Source: JANNYA01 sp031409855
GTDB lineage: Bacteria > Pseudomonadota > Gammaproteobacteria > Xanthomonadales > SZUA-5
NCBI GenBank assembly: GCA_031409855.1
Contig: JANNYA010000226.1
Span: forward strand, 7,968 to 71,967
Reading direction: 5' to 3'
DNA length: 64,000 nucleotides
The notes under the pieces: model-generated
What the model saw: only the letters and a program-made list of their open reading frames with translations
Database searches by the model: none
Told to the model about the DNA's origin: nothing
Translations under genes and position numbers: made by a program
Part shown: positions 1 to 7,968 of the stretch, piece by piece
How the letters are laid out: each line of letters opens with the position of its first letter
Numbering within the stretch: position 1 is the stretch's first letter

Positions 1-644
1 ATTTGCGCTTCAGCCGCTGCCGAACTTGGCAAGGCGAGCGCGACGATTTCATTGCGTTCCTCACCGCCATTTGCGGCCATCGTCGTTGCGCGGTGGTCTT
101 CACGCACCCAAATCATACGTTGATGCCGCACATCCAATACTGCATCGGCGAACTGAAAGCCGCCCTCCGTCAAGACCACCGGAGCGTTTGCACCGGCATC
201 AGTTTGTTCTGGGAACGCCTGACTATAAAGCCGCTGATCAGCAAAATTGGCAAACACCACGCCGCTATCGGTCACCAAATAAGCGTTGCCGCCATACTCA
301 TGCACCCGCGTGCGCACATTAAATCCAGCCGGTGTCAGCGCATCCACAGCACCATTGGCATTGCGACGCATCAACACCTGCCGCCCGCCCTCCGCCGGCC
401 GGCTCTCACGCCAAAAAACCGCACCCGCATGTGTGCGCAAATCGCTCATAGCCACCGAAGCCTGCGCCAAACTGGCCGCGCTGATCGGGCTCGGCCAACT
501 GCCGTACGGTGCACTGGTTTTAGGCATGGTATCGCTAACCTTAGAGGGTGAAAGATCGCCCGGCGTGGTCGGTACCGGTGCGCAGGCGCTGAGTAAAAGC
601 CAGGCGTTGAGTAAAAGTAATGGCAGATAGGTTTTAGCGCGCAT
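1..644 (-). CDS. S9 (prolyl oligopeptidase) family lipoprotein, N-terminal part, truncated by window edge
   Basis: An open frame runs from ATG at 644 to the left edge without a stop, so only about 214 N-terminal residues are visible. Residues 1-21 form a lipoprotein signal with a lipobox ending LLLSAC (Cys21), implying lipidation and an envelope location. The following sequence (YGSWPSPISAASLA, then VFWRESRPAEGGR and VHEYGGNAYLV) resembles the first propeller blades of S9C dipeptidyl/acylaminoacyl peptidases; the catalytic hydrolase domain would lie outside the window. Family knowledge: such enzymes release dipeptides or blocked residues from peptides in the periplasm. The call rests on propeller similarity only, because the Ser-Asp-His triad cannot be seen. 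The gene is transcribed away from the rest of the window and has about 250 bp of non-coding DNA upstream (645-897). Confidence 0.75.
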   Translation of the reverse strand, partial: MRAKTYLPLLLLNAWLLLSACAPVPTTPGDLSPSKVSDTMPKTSAPYGSWPSPISAASLAQASVAMSDLRTHAGAVFWRESRPAEGGRQVLMRRNANGAVDALTPAGFNVRTRVHEYGGNAYLVTDSGVVFANFADQRLYSQAFPEQTDAGANAPVVLTEGGFQFADAVLDVRHQRMIWVREDHRATTMAANGGEERNEIVALALPSSAAAEAQ

Positions 645-897
645 TGGCTTGACTCGGGGGTTTGCTGCGGAGATTAGCCGGGATTCCTTGGCTACGATAC
701 ATTTAAAAACGTGTGACATCATGTCCAAAAGGCGGAAAGAGGCTTTTTTTTTCTGGGGCAAGGCTCGCTCATACGAAGCCGGACGCGCACCTGCCTTGCT
801 TGCCTCCACATAGGAACGCAGTACAGCATTGATACGCGATTGATAGCGCTTGCCTCTGCGCGGAAATTCGATAAGTGCAGCACCGATTGAGCCTTAC

Positions 898-1878
898 TCA
901 CCCGGCCCGCAACATACCCGCAGCACGCATCCAAGCACAGGTATCCCGCACCAATTGCGGCAATGGCGTGACCTGCAGACCAAGCTCAGCCTGTGCTTTA
1001 CTGATGTCGCAACGCATCGCATGCGTGACAAACGCCACGGACTCGGGCGTGATATGCGGCTCAACGCCGGTGAACGCGGCGGCAATCACCTTAAGGCGCG
1101 CCAGTGCTGCAATCAAAAATGCGGGGGTCGCGCGGCTGGGCGCTTTGCGGCCTAGCTCGGCGGCGATTAGCTGCACTAATTCCAAAAAACTGGCCTGGAC
1201 ACCGCCCAACAGATAGCTTTCACCACTGCGGCCGACTTCAAATGCGCGTAAATGTGCCGCCGCCACTTGCCTGACATCGGCAAATGAGCCCTTTCCCGGC
1301 GGTGCACCGGGCAGTTTTTCGGTGTCCACCAGCTGAATTAGCCGGGCCCAGTTATGCTGATCTTGCGGCCCAAGCAAATGCGTCGGGTTCAGTATTATTG
1401 CGTCCAAACCGCTTTCCAGCACCAATGCCTGCGCCACAGCCTTGGTGTGCGCATAATTAATCCAGCTATTTAACCCCAGGTGCGGTGAATTTTCGTCAAT
1501 TGTCTGATCAGTCAAGCCATACACCGCCACCGTTGAGGTATCGATAAAGCGCCCGACTTTGCCTTTCGCTGCGGCTAAAACATGGGCAATACCCTGCACA
1601 TTTACCTGCGTTTGAGCGGCATTGTTGCGCGCCCACATATTCGTGCTGGCAGCGACATGAAATAGCGCATCCACGGGGGAGCGGAGTGCGCGATTCAGCG
1701 AATCGGCATCTACTACATCGCCCAAATGCACAAACAATTTCGGGTGTTTCGCCAGTTCAGGCTGCAGTTTGCCAGGGTCACGCACTAAAACGGCGACGTC
1801 GTGCCCAAGATCCAGCGCCTGCGCCAGTACATGACCGCCTAAAAAGCCCGTCGCTCCGGTTAAAAATAGCTTTGCCAT
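898..1878 (-). CDS. NAD(P)-dependent epimerase/dehydratase (extended SDR)
   Basis: The 326-residue protein opens with the Rossmann dinucleotide motif GATGFLGGHV (residues 8-17), has a STVAVYG strand around 115-121 and the SDR catalytic pair Tyr142 and Lys146 in NYAHTK. These mark an extended short-chain dehydrogenase of the dihydroflavonol-reductase/epimerase kind, acting in the cytoplasm on a sugar, sterol or related alcohol; the substrate cannot be read from sequence. I chose the ATG at 1878 because the Rossmann motif should begin within a few residues of the N terminus; a longer frame to 2040 adds 54 residues without family character. An AATATA at 1913-1918 (TATATT on the minus strand) could be its -10 box, but no good -35 was seen. 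It is divergent from the WGR gene at 2006. Confidence 0.85.
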   Translation of the reverse strand: MAKLFLTGATGFLGGHVLAQALDLGHDVAVLVRDPGKLQPELAKHPKLFVHLGDVVDADSLNRALRSPVDALFHVAASTNMWARNNAAQTQVNVQGIAHVLAAAKGKVGRFIDTSTVAVYGLTDQTIDENSPHLGLNSWINYAHTKAVAQALVLESGLDAIILNPTHLLGPQDQHNWARLIQLVDTEKLPGAPPGKGSFADVRQVAAAHLRAFEVGRSGESYLLGGVQASFLELVQLIAAELGRKAPSRATPAFLIAALARLKVIAAAFTGVEPHITPESVAFVTHAMRCDISKAQAELGLQVTPLPQLVRDTCAWMRAAGMLRAG

Positions 1879-2005
1879 ACAGCACTCAAGTTCAAAAATT
1901 GATCGTGTGGCGAATATACCCTGGTGCGACGCAGCGGCGACAAATCGACATTTACTGAATCCAGAAACTGCGCGCCTTTGCATTCGCACGCTACACTTAG
2001 CGCCT

Positions 2006-2284
2006 ATGCGAATTTTCATGCAAGCTTTACCGGCTGCCAACGAGGCACCTAAATATCTTCAGCTCGTGCTGCAGCAAGATTTGCTGGGCGGCTGGACGTT
2101 AATCAAAGAATCCGGCCAGCAAGGCGGCAAAATTCAAGTCAAACGTGAGCTTTTTCTCGACTTGGCGGCGGCGCAAGCGGCACTGACCAGCGCCCGTGAT
2201 CAGCAGCTCAAAAAGGGCTTCAATATTATGTTTGCCGAGGGCGAAGACCTGCGCGCGCAAGGTGGATTGCGTGCCTATGGCTAG
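2006..2284 (+). CDS. Small WGR-domain-like protein
   Basis: A 92-residue protein whose body fits a WGR domain: aromatic strand KYLQLVL, the GGWTLIKESG turn (Trp30), then basic and acidic helices ending in KKGFNIMF. Family knowledge: WGR domains are small DNA- or nucleotide-associated modules found in PARPs and as stand-alone bacterial proteins. The namesake W-G-R tripeptide is not intact here; the equivalent position reads S-G-Q, so binding may be altered or the assignment looser than usual. ATG 2006 is preferred over an upstream start at 1907 because the extra 33 residues look non-coding. Its last 8 bases overlap the start of the SPOR-like gene, so the two are probably cotranscribed and translationally coupled. 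Confidence 0.65.
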   Translation: MRIFMQALPAANEAPKYLQLVLQQDLLGGWTLIKESGQQGGKIQVKRELFLDLAAAQAALTSARDQQLKKGFNIMFAEGEDLRAQGGLRAYG

Positions 2285-2873
2285 ATTTTGCTCGGCTGCC
2301 CTACTTTTGCTAACCGCAATCGCTGCAAACGCTGAATCGGAGCGCTGCGTACCGGCGCCAGATGGCCGCTGGCTCTGTGGCAAAGATGTCAGCGAAGCCG
2401 ATGCCGCGCCCTTGCCCGAGCCCCAGTCACGGAGCCTACCGCCGGTGATGCTGATCGACCCAGCGCGCTTTGGCGAAGGTGATATTGAGACGGAGTTACC
2501 GCCAGATATGCCCGAGGCCGCCATTGCTGAAGCGTCAGAAATTGCAAAGCCCGCAACGGCTCAAATGCCGGTAGCTGCGGCAAAGTCAGCCAGCATGGAT
2601 GAGCGAAGTACAATGCCCACCGCCCTACCCGAGCTGGCTACAAGCAGCAATTTTGCGGTGCAGCTAGCACTTGCCAGCTCACCGCGCGGTTTTGACGCGT
2701 TGCTGGCTAAACTTGGGCTCGCCGCGCGCAATTCCCAGCGTCGGCAATTGGCAAATGGCAGCTGGGTGCTGCTATTAGGTAGTTTCAATTCAATCGCGCA
2801 AGCGCGTGATGCCATTCCGAGCGGCGTTGACGGTGCTTTCGCGCGTGACACGTCCACGCTAAATTTTAGATAG
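2277..2873 (+). CDS. Secreted SPOR-like domain protein
   Basis: The 198-residue product begins with a signal peptide (ARFCSAALLLLTAIAANAES), followed by a Cys-containing segment (RCVPAPDGRWLCGK), a Pro/Ala-rich linker, and a C-terminal stretch (from about 124) with the pattern of a SPOR domain: FAVQLALASS at the start of the first strand, then WVLLLGSFNSIAQARDAI near residues 168-185. Known role of SPOR domains: binding denuded glycan strands of septal peptidoglycan. The periplasmic location and peptidoglycan link are inferred. The start at 2277 overlaps the preceding stop by 8 bases; the longer frame from 2196 lies inside the WGR gene. The gene ends 10 bp before a tandem repeat that carries the hemE start region. 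Confidence 0.7.
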   Translation: MARFCSAALLLLTAIAANAESERCVPAPDGRWLCGKDVSEADAAPLPEPQSRSLPPVMLIDPARFGEGDIETELPPDMPEAAIAEASEIAKPATAQMPVAAAKSASMDERSTMPTALPELATSSNFAVQLALASSPRGFDALLAKLGLAARNSQRRQLANGSWVLLLGSFNSIAQARDAIPSGVDGAFARDTSTLNFR

Positions 2874-2882
2874 CCTCTTACT

Positions 2883-2922
2883 TTTAAAGAAACTATGAAA
2901 AATTTAAAGAAACTATGAAAAA
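2883..2922 (+). repeat. Perfect 20-bp tandem duplication covering the hemE translation start
   Basis: Bases 2883-2902 and 2903-2922 are identical (unit begins tttaaagaaact and contains atgaaaaa). Each copy carries the same purine-rich pre-start region and an ATG, at 2895 and 2915. Only the second ATG is in frame with hemE. Mismatches at both flanks define the period exactly as 20. Confidence 0.95.
2895..2918 (+). promoter_or_regulatory. Possible 7-codon leader ORF coupled to hemE
   Basis: The first ATG of the tandem repeat opens a frame of seven codons (MKNLKKL) whose TGA stop overlaps the hemE ATG as ATGA (2915-2918). Because the same ribosome-binding context precedes both ATGs, ribosomes could initiate on the upstream copy and reinitiate on hemE, or the upstream copy could compete. 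This is an inference from layout; it may be only a by-product of a replication-slippage duplication. Confidence 0.35.
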
Positions 2923-3985
2923 CAATCGATTCTTAGCGGCACTCGCACGCCAGCCAGTAGACCGGGTGCCCGTGTGGCTGATGCGCCAAGCTGGGCGCTA
3001 TTTACCGGAATATCGCGCCACCCGCGAACGCGCAGGCAGCTTTTTGGCGCTGGCGCAAAACCCGGAATTCGCCTGCGAAGTAACGCTGCAGCCGCTCGCG
3101 CGCTTTCCTCTTGATGCCGCGATTTTGTTTTCTGACATCCTGACCATTCCCGATGCGTTCGGATTAGGCCTGCACTTTATCGACGGCGAAGGCCCGCGTT
3201 TTGCACGCCGAATTGAATCCGCCAGCGATGTCAGCGCCCTGCCCTCGGCAAACGTCGTGGACTCGTTGCGCTATGTCAGCGATGCGGTTTCGCTGATTCG
3301 CAAAGAACTCAACGAGTCCGTGCCGCTGATTGGCTTTTCCGGGGCGCCGTGGACGCTGTTTTGCTACATGTTAGAGGGCGGCGGCAGCACAAATTATCAT
3401 CGCGCCAAGCGCTTTATGCTGGACGAAGCCAAAGCCGCACACCTGCTACTCGATAAATTGGCCGATGCCGTAATTGAGTACTTAATCATGCAGGCGAAAG
3501 CCGGTGCGCAAGTGCTGATGCTGTTTGACAGCTGGGCCGGGCTATTGGCCGCGCCACACTATCAAGAATTTTGTGAGCGCTATTTGCGCAAAATCACGCA
3601 CGCGATTAAAGCAGACCCGGCCAGCGCGAACTTGCCGCTGATTGTGTTTGCCAAGGGCGCAAATATGCACCTGGAAAGCTTGAGCTTGTTGGGCAGTGAT
3701 GCGCTTGGGCTGGATTGGACGGTGCCGATTAGCCAGGCGCGTCAATTAACCGGCGGGCGCGTCGCGCTGCAGGGCAATCTCGACCCCGCCGTGCTCTACG
3801 CGCAGCCGGATCAAATTCGCGCGGAAGTGGCGCTGTTGCTGGAAGACGCAACGACGGCACCCGGCCACATTTTCAATCTCGGCCACGGCATGAACCCGGA
3901 TATGTTGCCCGAGCACGCGGCGGTTGTGGTTGATGCGGTGCATAGCTACTCCGCCGCGCAACGTGCGCGCATCAGTTTGGCTTAG
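2915..3985 (+). CDS. hemE: Uroporphyrinogen decarboxylase
   Basis: 356 residues, the usual length for HemE. Signature PVWLMRQAGRYLPEYR is at residues 19-34, with the substrate-binding arginines and glycine, and FSDILTIPDA carries the catalytic Asp (Asp74 here, equivalent to Asp86 in the human enzyme). Further family blocks are GFSGAPWTLFCYM, LFDSWAG and FNLGHGMNPD. The enzyme removes four carboxyl groups from uroporphyrinogen III to give coproporphyrinogen III in cytoplasmic haem synthesis. The start at 2915 gives the canonical N terminus (MKNNRFLAAL); the preceding 20 bp are a duplicate of the start region (see 2883-2922). It is followed 15 bp later by a DUF2461 gene in the same direction, probably in the same transcript. 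Confidence 0.98.
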   Translation: MKNNRFLAALARQPVDRVPVWLMRQAGRYLPEYRATRERAGSFLALAQNPEFACEVTLQPLARFPLDAAILFSDILTIPDAFGLGLHFIDGEGPRFARRIESASDVSALPSANVVDSLRYVSDAVSLIRKELNESVPLIGFSGAPWTLFCYMLEGGGSTNYHRAKRFMLDEAKAAHLLLDKLADAVIEYLIMQAKAGAQVLMLFDSWAGLLAAPHYQEFCERYLRKITHAIKADPASANLPLIVFAKGANMHLESLSLLGSDALGLDWTVPISQARQLTGGRVALQGNLDPAVLYAQPDQIRAEVALLLEDATTAPGHIFNLGHGMNPDMLPEHAAVVVDAVHSYSAAQRARISLA

Positions 3986-4000
3986 GCTAGGCGTAGGTCA

Positions 4001-4687
4001 ATGAGCAACCCACATTTCACCCCCGAGTCGCTGCAATTTCTGCGGGATTTGGCAGAGAACAACAGCCGGGAATGGTTCACCCCGCGCAAGGCGCAATACG
4101 AAGCGCTAGTGCGGGATCCATTTTTGGCGCTGATTGAAGTCATGCAGCCCGCACTTGCGAAAATCAGCCCACACTTTCGCGCCGATCCCAAACCGATTGG
4201 CGGCAGCCTATTTCGGCTGTATCGCGACGCGCGCTTTTCCAACGACAAATCCCCCTACAAACCCTGGGCCGGTGCGCGTTTTTTCCACGAACGCGCAAAG
4301 CAAACCCCAGCGCCCAGCTTTTATCTGCACATCGCCCCCGGCGATTGCTTTATCGGCGGCGGAATTTGGCACCCGGAACCACCCACTCAGCGCAAAATTC
4401 GCGAATTCATCCTGGAAAACCCCAGCAGCTGGATCGAAGCCACGCAAGTCGCGCCGTTCAACAGCCACTTCACGCTCGGCGGTGACACGCTAGTGCGCCC
4501 ACCGCGCGGATTCGATGCCACGCATCCGCTCGTCAACGACATCAAACGCAAAGACTTCGTTGCGCTAAGGCCCCTAACCGACGCACAAGTTTGTCATAGT
4601 GGCCTGCTGACCCAAGTTGCAACCTGCTTTAGCAGCTGCGCACCGTTGATTGATTATTTGTGTGCGGCGTTGGAATTGGAGTTTTAG
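4001..4687 (+). CDS. DUF2461 family protein
   Basis: A 228-residue protein matching the TIGR02453/DUF2461 pattern: FTPESLQFLRDLAENNSREW at the N terminus, PHFRADPKPIGGSLFRLYRD and FSNDKSPYKPWAGARFFHER in the middle, and FYLHIAPGDCFIGGGIWHP. The family is widespread and conserved but has no assigned reaction; a cytoplasmic location is likely since no signal or membrane segment is present. It begins 15 bp after hemE stops and is GC-rich like the upstream genes. Its stop codon at 4685-4687 marks the left edge of the more AT-rich methyltransferase cassette. Confidence 0.9.
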   Translation: MSNPHFTPESLQFLRDLAENNSREWFTPRKAQYEALVRDPFLALIEVMQPALAKISPHFRADPKPIGGSLFRLYRDARFSNDKSPYKPWAGARFFHERAKQTPAPSFYLHIAPGDCFIGGGIWHPEPPTQRKIREFILENPSSWIEATQVAPFNSHFTLGGDTLVRPPRGFDATHPLVNDIKRKDFVALRPLTDAQVCHSGLLTQVATCFSSCAPLIDYLCAALELEF

Positions 4688-4706
4688 AGGTTTTCGCGAT
4701 GTGGAT

Positions 4707-6038
4707 ATGTCGTACGATGCGGCATTAAATCAGCAGTACAACCCGACCAGAATGCGGCAAATTGACCTACAACTACCATCCCCAAAACGTGATCGTTCAT
4801 CGTCCACTGGACGTGCGGGCTGGTATCCCTACTATGCAGGTTTTTCGGCTGGTTTTGCGGGCGCAATCATGGATCGCTTTTGCACAAAGCAAGATGCGCG
4901 CATTTTGGACTCATGGAACGGCAGCGGCACGACGACAGCCGTTGCCGCTTCGCGTGGGATAGAGAGTTTTGGCTTTGATCTCAATCCGGTTATGTCTATC
5001 GTGGCTAGGGCGCGGTTATTGAGTAAGCGCGAACGATCCAGTTTGATTTCTTTAGCACGAGCAATTAATTCACTCGCACCAAAGGTCTCGTTTGACCAGT
5101 CCGACGCGTTAGCGACTTGGTTCAAACCAGCAACTGTCACAACGATTCGCAGCATTGAAAGCGCGATTCAACGACTATTCTTTGGTGATGATCGCCTGAC
5201 GATGGCAACGCATATGCAAGAGCGCCCATTTTCAGATCTAGCCGCCTTTTTTTATGTCGCTCTATTCCGAACGGTTCGCGGGCTTTTGTCGACGTTGCAA
5301 AGCTCCAACCCTACCTGGATGAAGCGCCCAAAATGCGCCGCTGATCGCATTCAACTGCCCAGAAACTTAATTTTTGACGAATTTTTAGCGAACGCAGTAC
5401 TTATGGAAGCCGCGCTAGACGCAGATGCGTTTGAGATGGATGGCAAAGTGCATATCCAAGTAGCTGCGTCGGCAAATATACCGATGGCATCGAATTCCAT
5501 CGACTTCGTGCTTACCTCTCCGCCCTATTGCACCCGAATTGACTACGCAGCAGCAACGCGAATAGAACTCGCAATTCTAGGGATTTCCGATGGCGAGCCT
5601 TTTGAGTCCCTGCGTCGAAAGCTTATGGGCACAACCACAGTCCCCCGTATTGCGCCAGTACGCAAAGATTCGTGGGGCACCCTTTGCAACGAATTTCTGC
5701 AAGCTGTGGAATCCCACTCTTCCCGAGCATCAGCTGTTTACTATCTGAAAGGCCACTGCCAGTATTTTGATGGTCTTCAAGCATCGGTCAATGAGCTACA
5801 CCGTTGCCTTAAAACATCTGGGCAAGTTTGCATGGTCGTGCAAGATTCGTTTTACAAAGACATACATATTGATCTTGCTGGCATTTGCATCGAAATGGCT
5901 CAACCATTAGGTATGGAGCTAAGCTTTCGCCAGGATTTTATTCAATCAAGAAATCGGGCCCAGGCCCATCCAAACGCTAAGCCCTATCGAAACAGCGCGC
6001 AAGCGACAGAAAGTGTGTTGGTGCTTACTAAGCACTGA
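4707..6038 (+). CDS. DNA adenine/N4-cytosine-type methyltransferase of a candidate defence cassette
   Basis: The 443-residue protein has an SAM-binding motif I (LDSWNGSGTTT, residues 67-77), a following acidic DLNP (91-94) typical of motif II, and a catalytic TSPPY (270-274) in TSPPYCTRIDY. Order I then IV, with nearly 200 residues between them, fits an amino-methyltransferase with the target-recognition region in the middle. Early residues GWYPYYAGFSAGF resemble the FSAGFA-type motif X/I region. It starts 19 bp after the DUF2461 stop; GTG at 4701 is an alternative with AGAGG 10 bp upstream. It lies 47 bp before a DUF262 gene and a HEPN gene, so I infer self-marking or signal modification for that pair. 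No restriction endonuclease is adjacent. Base composition is more AT-rich than in the flanking genes. An RNA target cannot be excluded. Confidence 0.8.
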   Translation: MSYDAALNQQYNPTRMRQIDLQLPSPKRDRSSSTGRAGWYPYYAGFSAGFAGAIMDRFCTKQDARILDSWNGSGTTTAVAASRGIESFGFDLNPVMSIVARARLLSKRERSSLISLARAINSLAPKVSFDQSDALATWFKPATVTTIRSIESAIQRLFFGDDRLTMATHMQERPFSDLAAFFYVALFRTVRGLLSTLQSSNPTWMKRPKCAADRIQLPRNLIFDEFLANAVLMEAALDADAFEMDGKVHIQVAASANIPMASNSIDFVLTSPPYCTRIDYAAATRIELAILGISDGEPFESLRRKLMGTTTVPRIAPVRKDSWGTLCNEFLQAVESHSSRASAVYYLKGHCQYFDGLQASVNELHRCLKTSGQVCMVVQDSFYKDIHIDLAGICIEMAQPLGMELSFRQDFIQSRNRAQAHPNAKPYRNSAQATESVLVLTKH

Positions 6039-6085
6039 TTCGCCCGAAAGTTGCTGTTAGTCATGACAAGAAAGGAATTTTTATT

Positions 6086-7267
6086 ATGGCAAAGCCCGTC
6101 AAAACACCGGCTATTTCATCAAAAGAAAATCCATCGCTGCGGGAGATAGTAGATCGCACAGCGGTAATGGCTAAGACTCGGCGATTGGATATTTCTTTCA
6201 ATGAGCTTATGGATATGGCAGAAAATGGTGAACTGGAGATACGCCCGGAATTCCAACGAATTTTCGTTTGGACTGAAGCGCAACAGTCCAGATTCATTGA
6301 ATCGTTATTACTTGAATTACCCGTGCCTCCGATATATGTAATTGAGCAGGGTGAGGAAGGACACTACCTATTAATTGATGGCTTACAACGACTTTCTACC
6401 TACCTACATTTTCGAGGTTGTTTAACTAACAAATACCGAGACGTTGAACATGGTCAATATCTAAAACTTGAGTCCTGTGACATCGTTACACAACTTAACG
6501 GCATTACATGGGATCAACTCGACACGGCGTTACAAATCAGACTCAAGCGTTCATTCATAATTATTCAAGTTATTCGAAAGGAAAGTAACAACGACCTCAA
6601 GTTCCATATGTTTAAACGTTTGAACGCAGGCGGAGCGAGTTTGTCCCCCCAGCAATCGCGCAATGCATTTATGCGAATACTTCCAAATGGCGATCAAGTC
6701 ATGGACTTCGCCGAATCAGTTGCTAAGACTCCCGATTTTATCGCGACTTGCACATCTGTACTTTCGGACAAGCACATGGATGGTCAAAATGATGCGGGCT
6801 TTGCCTTAAGATTTTTTGCCTTCAAAAATGCGCGCGCCAATTACATCCACGACGTCGATTCCTTTATTGATGATTTCGTTGAGGAAATTGCACGTGAAGG
6901 TGCATCAAAGAAGACGAGTTTTGACTACATAAAAGAGAGAAAACATTTTCTGAAGACCTTTGAAGTACTTAACACTGCAACTGCGGACCGTTCATTTACT
7001 TTCCCTAATCGTGACTATACGGAGTTGACTTTAGGTTTTTCTGTCTATCACTTTGAAGGCGTAACGTTAGGCATTCAGCCTTACCTAGAACACTTGGACG
7101 CCACCGATTCGAGACAAATGTTACGATTGGGCAGGGCACTGACCGAAGCACGGCTATCTTCTAAGTTCAAAACGGTTTCCGCAGGCGGCGGCAAAAATAC
7201 GAAACGGCAACTCGACGCGCGTATCGCAATAATTGGCTTAGCAGTTAAATCGATGTTGAAATTGTAA
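6086..7267 (+). CDS. DUF262 (ParB/Srx-like, GmrSD N-domain) protein
   Basis: 393 residues with DUF262 hallmarks: RPEFQRIFVW (53-62), IESLLLELPVPPIYV (71-85), the nucleotide-hydrolysis motif DGLQR at 98-102, and FKRLNAGGASLSPQQSRNA in the middle. Family knowledge: DUF262 domains in GmrSD and SspE bind NTP and sense DNA modification, usually fused to a DUF1524 HNH nuclease. No HNH (DHIxP) motif is visible in the C-terminal half, so the effector is probably the HEPN protein encoded 5 bp downstream. A good Shine-Dalgarno (AAAGGA, 6071-6076) precedes ATG 6086. Row 6541-6600 has 20 of 60 G+C, against 40 of 60 in row 3721-3780 of hemE, consistent with acquisition by transfer. Confidence 0.88.
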   Translation: MAKPVKTPAISSKENPSLREIVDRTAVMAKTRRLDISFNELMDMAENGELEIRPEFQRIFVWTEAQQSRFIESLLLELPVPPIYVIEQGEEGHYLLIDGLQRLSTYLHFRGCLTNKYRDVEHGQYLKLESCDIVTQLNGITWDQLDTALQIRLKRSFIIIQVIRKESNNDLKFHMFKRLNAGGASLSPQQSRNAFMRILPNGDQVMDFAESVAKTPDFIATCTSVLSDKHMDGQNDAGFALRFFAFKNARANYIHDVDSFIDDFVEEIAREGASKKTSFDYIKERKHFLKTFEVLNTATADRSFTFPNRDYTELTLGFSVYHFEGVTLGIQPYLEHLDATDSRQMLRLGRALTEARLSSKFKTVSAGGGKNTKRQLDARIAIIGLAVKSMLKL

Positions 7268-7272
7268 ATATA

Positions 7273-7968
7273 ATGAATGCTGAAGATGCCGCGACTCAAT
7301 TAGAGGACGATAAGCGCAGTCGGCTTAATGAGTTGACTTTCCTAGAAAACATCTGCAACTCATTGCCCGACGAAATTCAACAAAACCGTATGCGTAAAGC
7401 AGTAATTCTTATGCTCTATGCACAATTGGAGGGGTTTACCAAAACGGCCTTAGAAATTTATTGCCGACATATCAACGAGGCAGCATTGAGATGCGGTGAT
7501 GTATTACCTGAGCTCGCGACCAGCGCATTTTCCGAAGTTTTTAAGGCATTACAAGGTTCGGATAAAGCTACAAAAAAATTCTTACCTAATGAGCTTCACG
7601 AACTGAAAGAAGACTTGCGAACGTTTGCAATTCAAAAAACATTAGTCTCATTGTGTGCCAATTTTATGCAGGCTGAACTTAAAATTCCCGACAAGTACGT
7701 CGATATGGAATCAAATCTAAAGCCTATGGTGCTTAAGAAAAATCTGTACCGTTTAGCTCTACCGTTCCAAATGTTCAACGAACACATCGGCATATTAGAC
7801 CGGCTTTTGAATCAGCGAAACACAATAGCGCACGGAGGACTGGTAGCCGGAATTGGCGCGGTCGACTATGCAGAAATGCGTCAAGCCGCGTTAAATATAA
7901 TTGACGCACTTCAGGAAAAAGTTATTCAGGCAATTTCAACTCGAAGCTATTTGCGGGACCAGGTTTAA
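7273..7968 (+). CDS. HEPN-domain protein (MAE_28990/MAE_18760-like putative RNase)
   Basis: A 231-residue, largely helical protein. Residues RNTIAHG (182-188) match the HEPN catalytic Rx4-6H motif (Arg182, Asn183, His187), and the N-terminal helix has the family-typical LMLYAQLEGFTKTALE (47-62). Family knowledge: HEPN proteins with this motif are metal-independent RNases in toxin-antitoxin, CRISPR and abortive-infection systems, and the MAE_28990 type is often encoded next to DUF262 genes. It starts only 5 bp after the DUF262 stop and has no clear Shine-Dalgarno, so it probably depends on translational coupling, which would keep a toxic effector tied to its partner. The stop at 7966-7968 lies two bases from the convergent dehydrogenase stop. 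The toxic-effector role is inferred. Confidence 0.85.
   Translation: MNAEDAATQLEDDKRSRLNELTFLENICNSLPDEIQQNRMRKAVILMLYAQLEGFTKTALEIYCRHINEAALRCGDVLPELATSAFSEVFKALQGSDKATKKFLPNELHELKEDLRTFAIQKTLVSLCANFMQAELKIPDKYVDMESNLKPMVLKKNLYRLALPFQMFNEHIGILDRLLNQRNTIAHGGLVAGIGAVDYAEMRQAALNIIDALQEKVIQAISTRSYLRDQV

Noticed and set aside
3..630. Plus-strand open frames
   Set aside because: They lie opposite the S9 lipoprotein gene, whose minus-strand frame has a signal peptide and family sequence throughout.
744..752. Run of nine T as a possible terminator
   Set aside because: No stable hairpin directly upstream and no plus-strand gene ends nearby.
719..934. Minus-strand frame of 71 codons
   Set aside because: Overlaps the 3' end of the epimerase gene, has Cys/Arg-rich composition and no family match or ribosome site.
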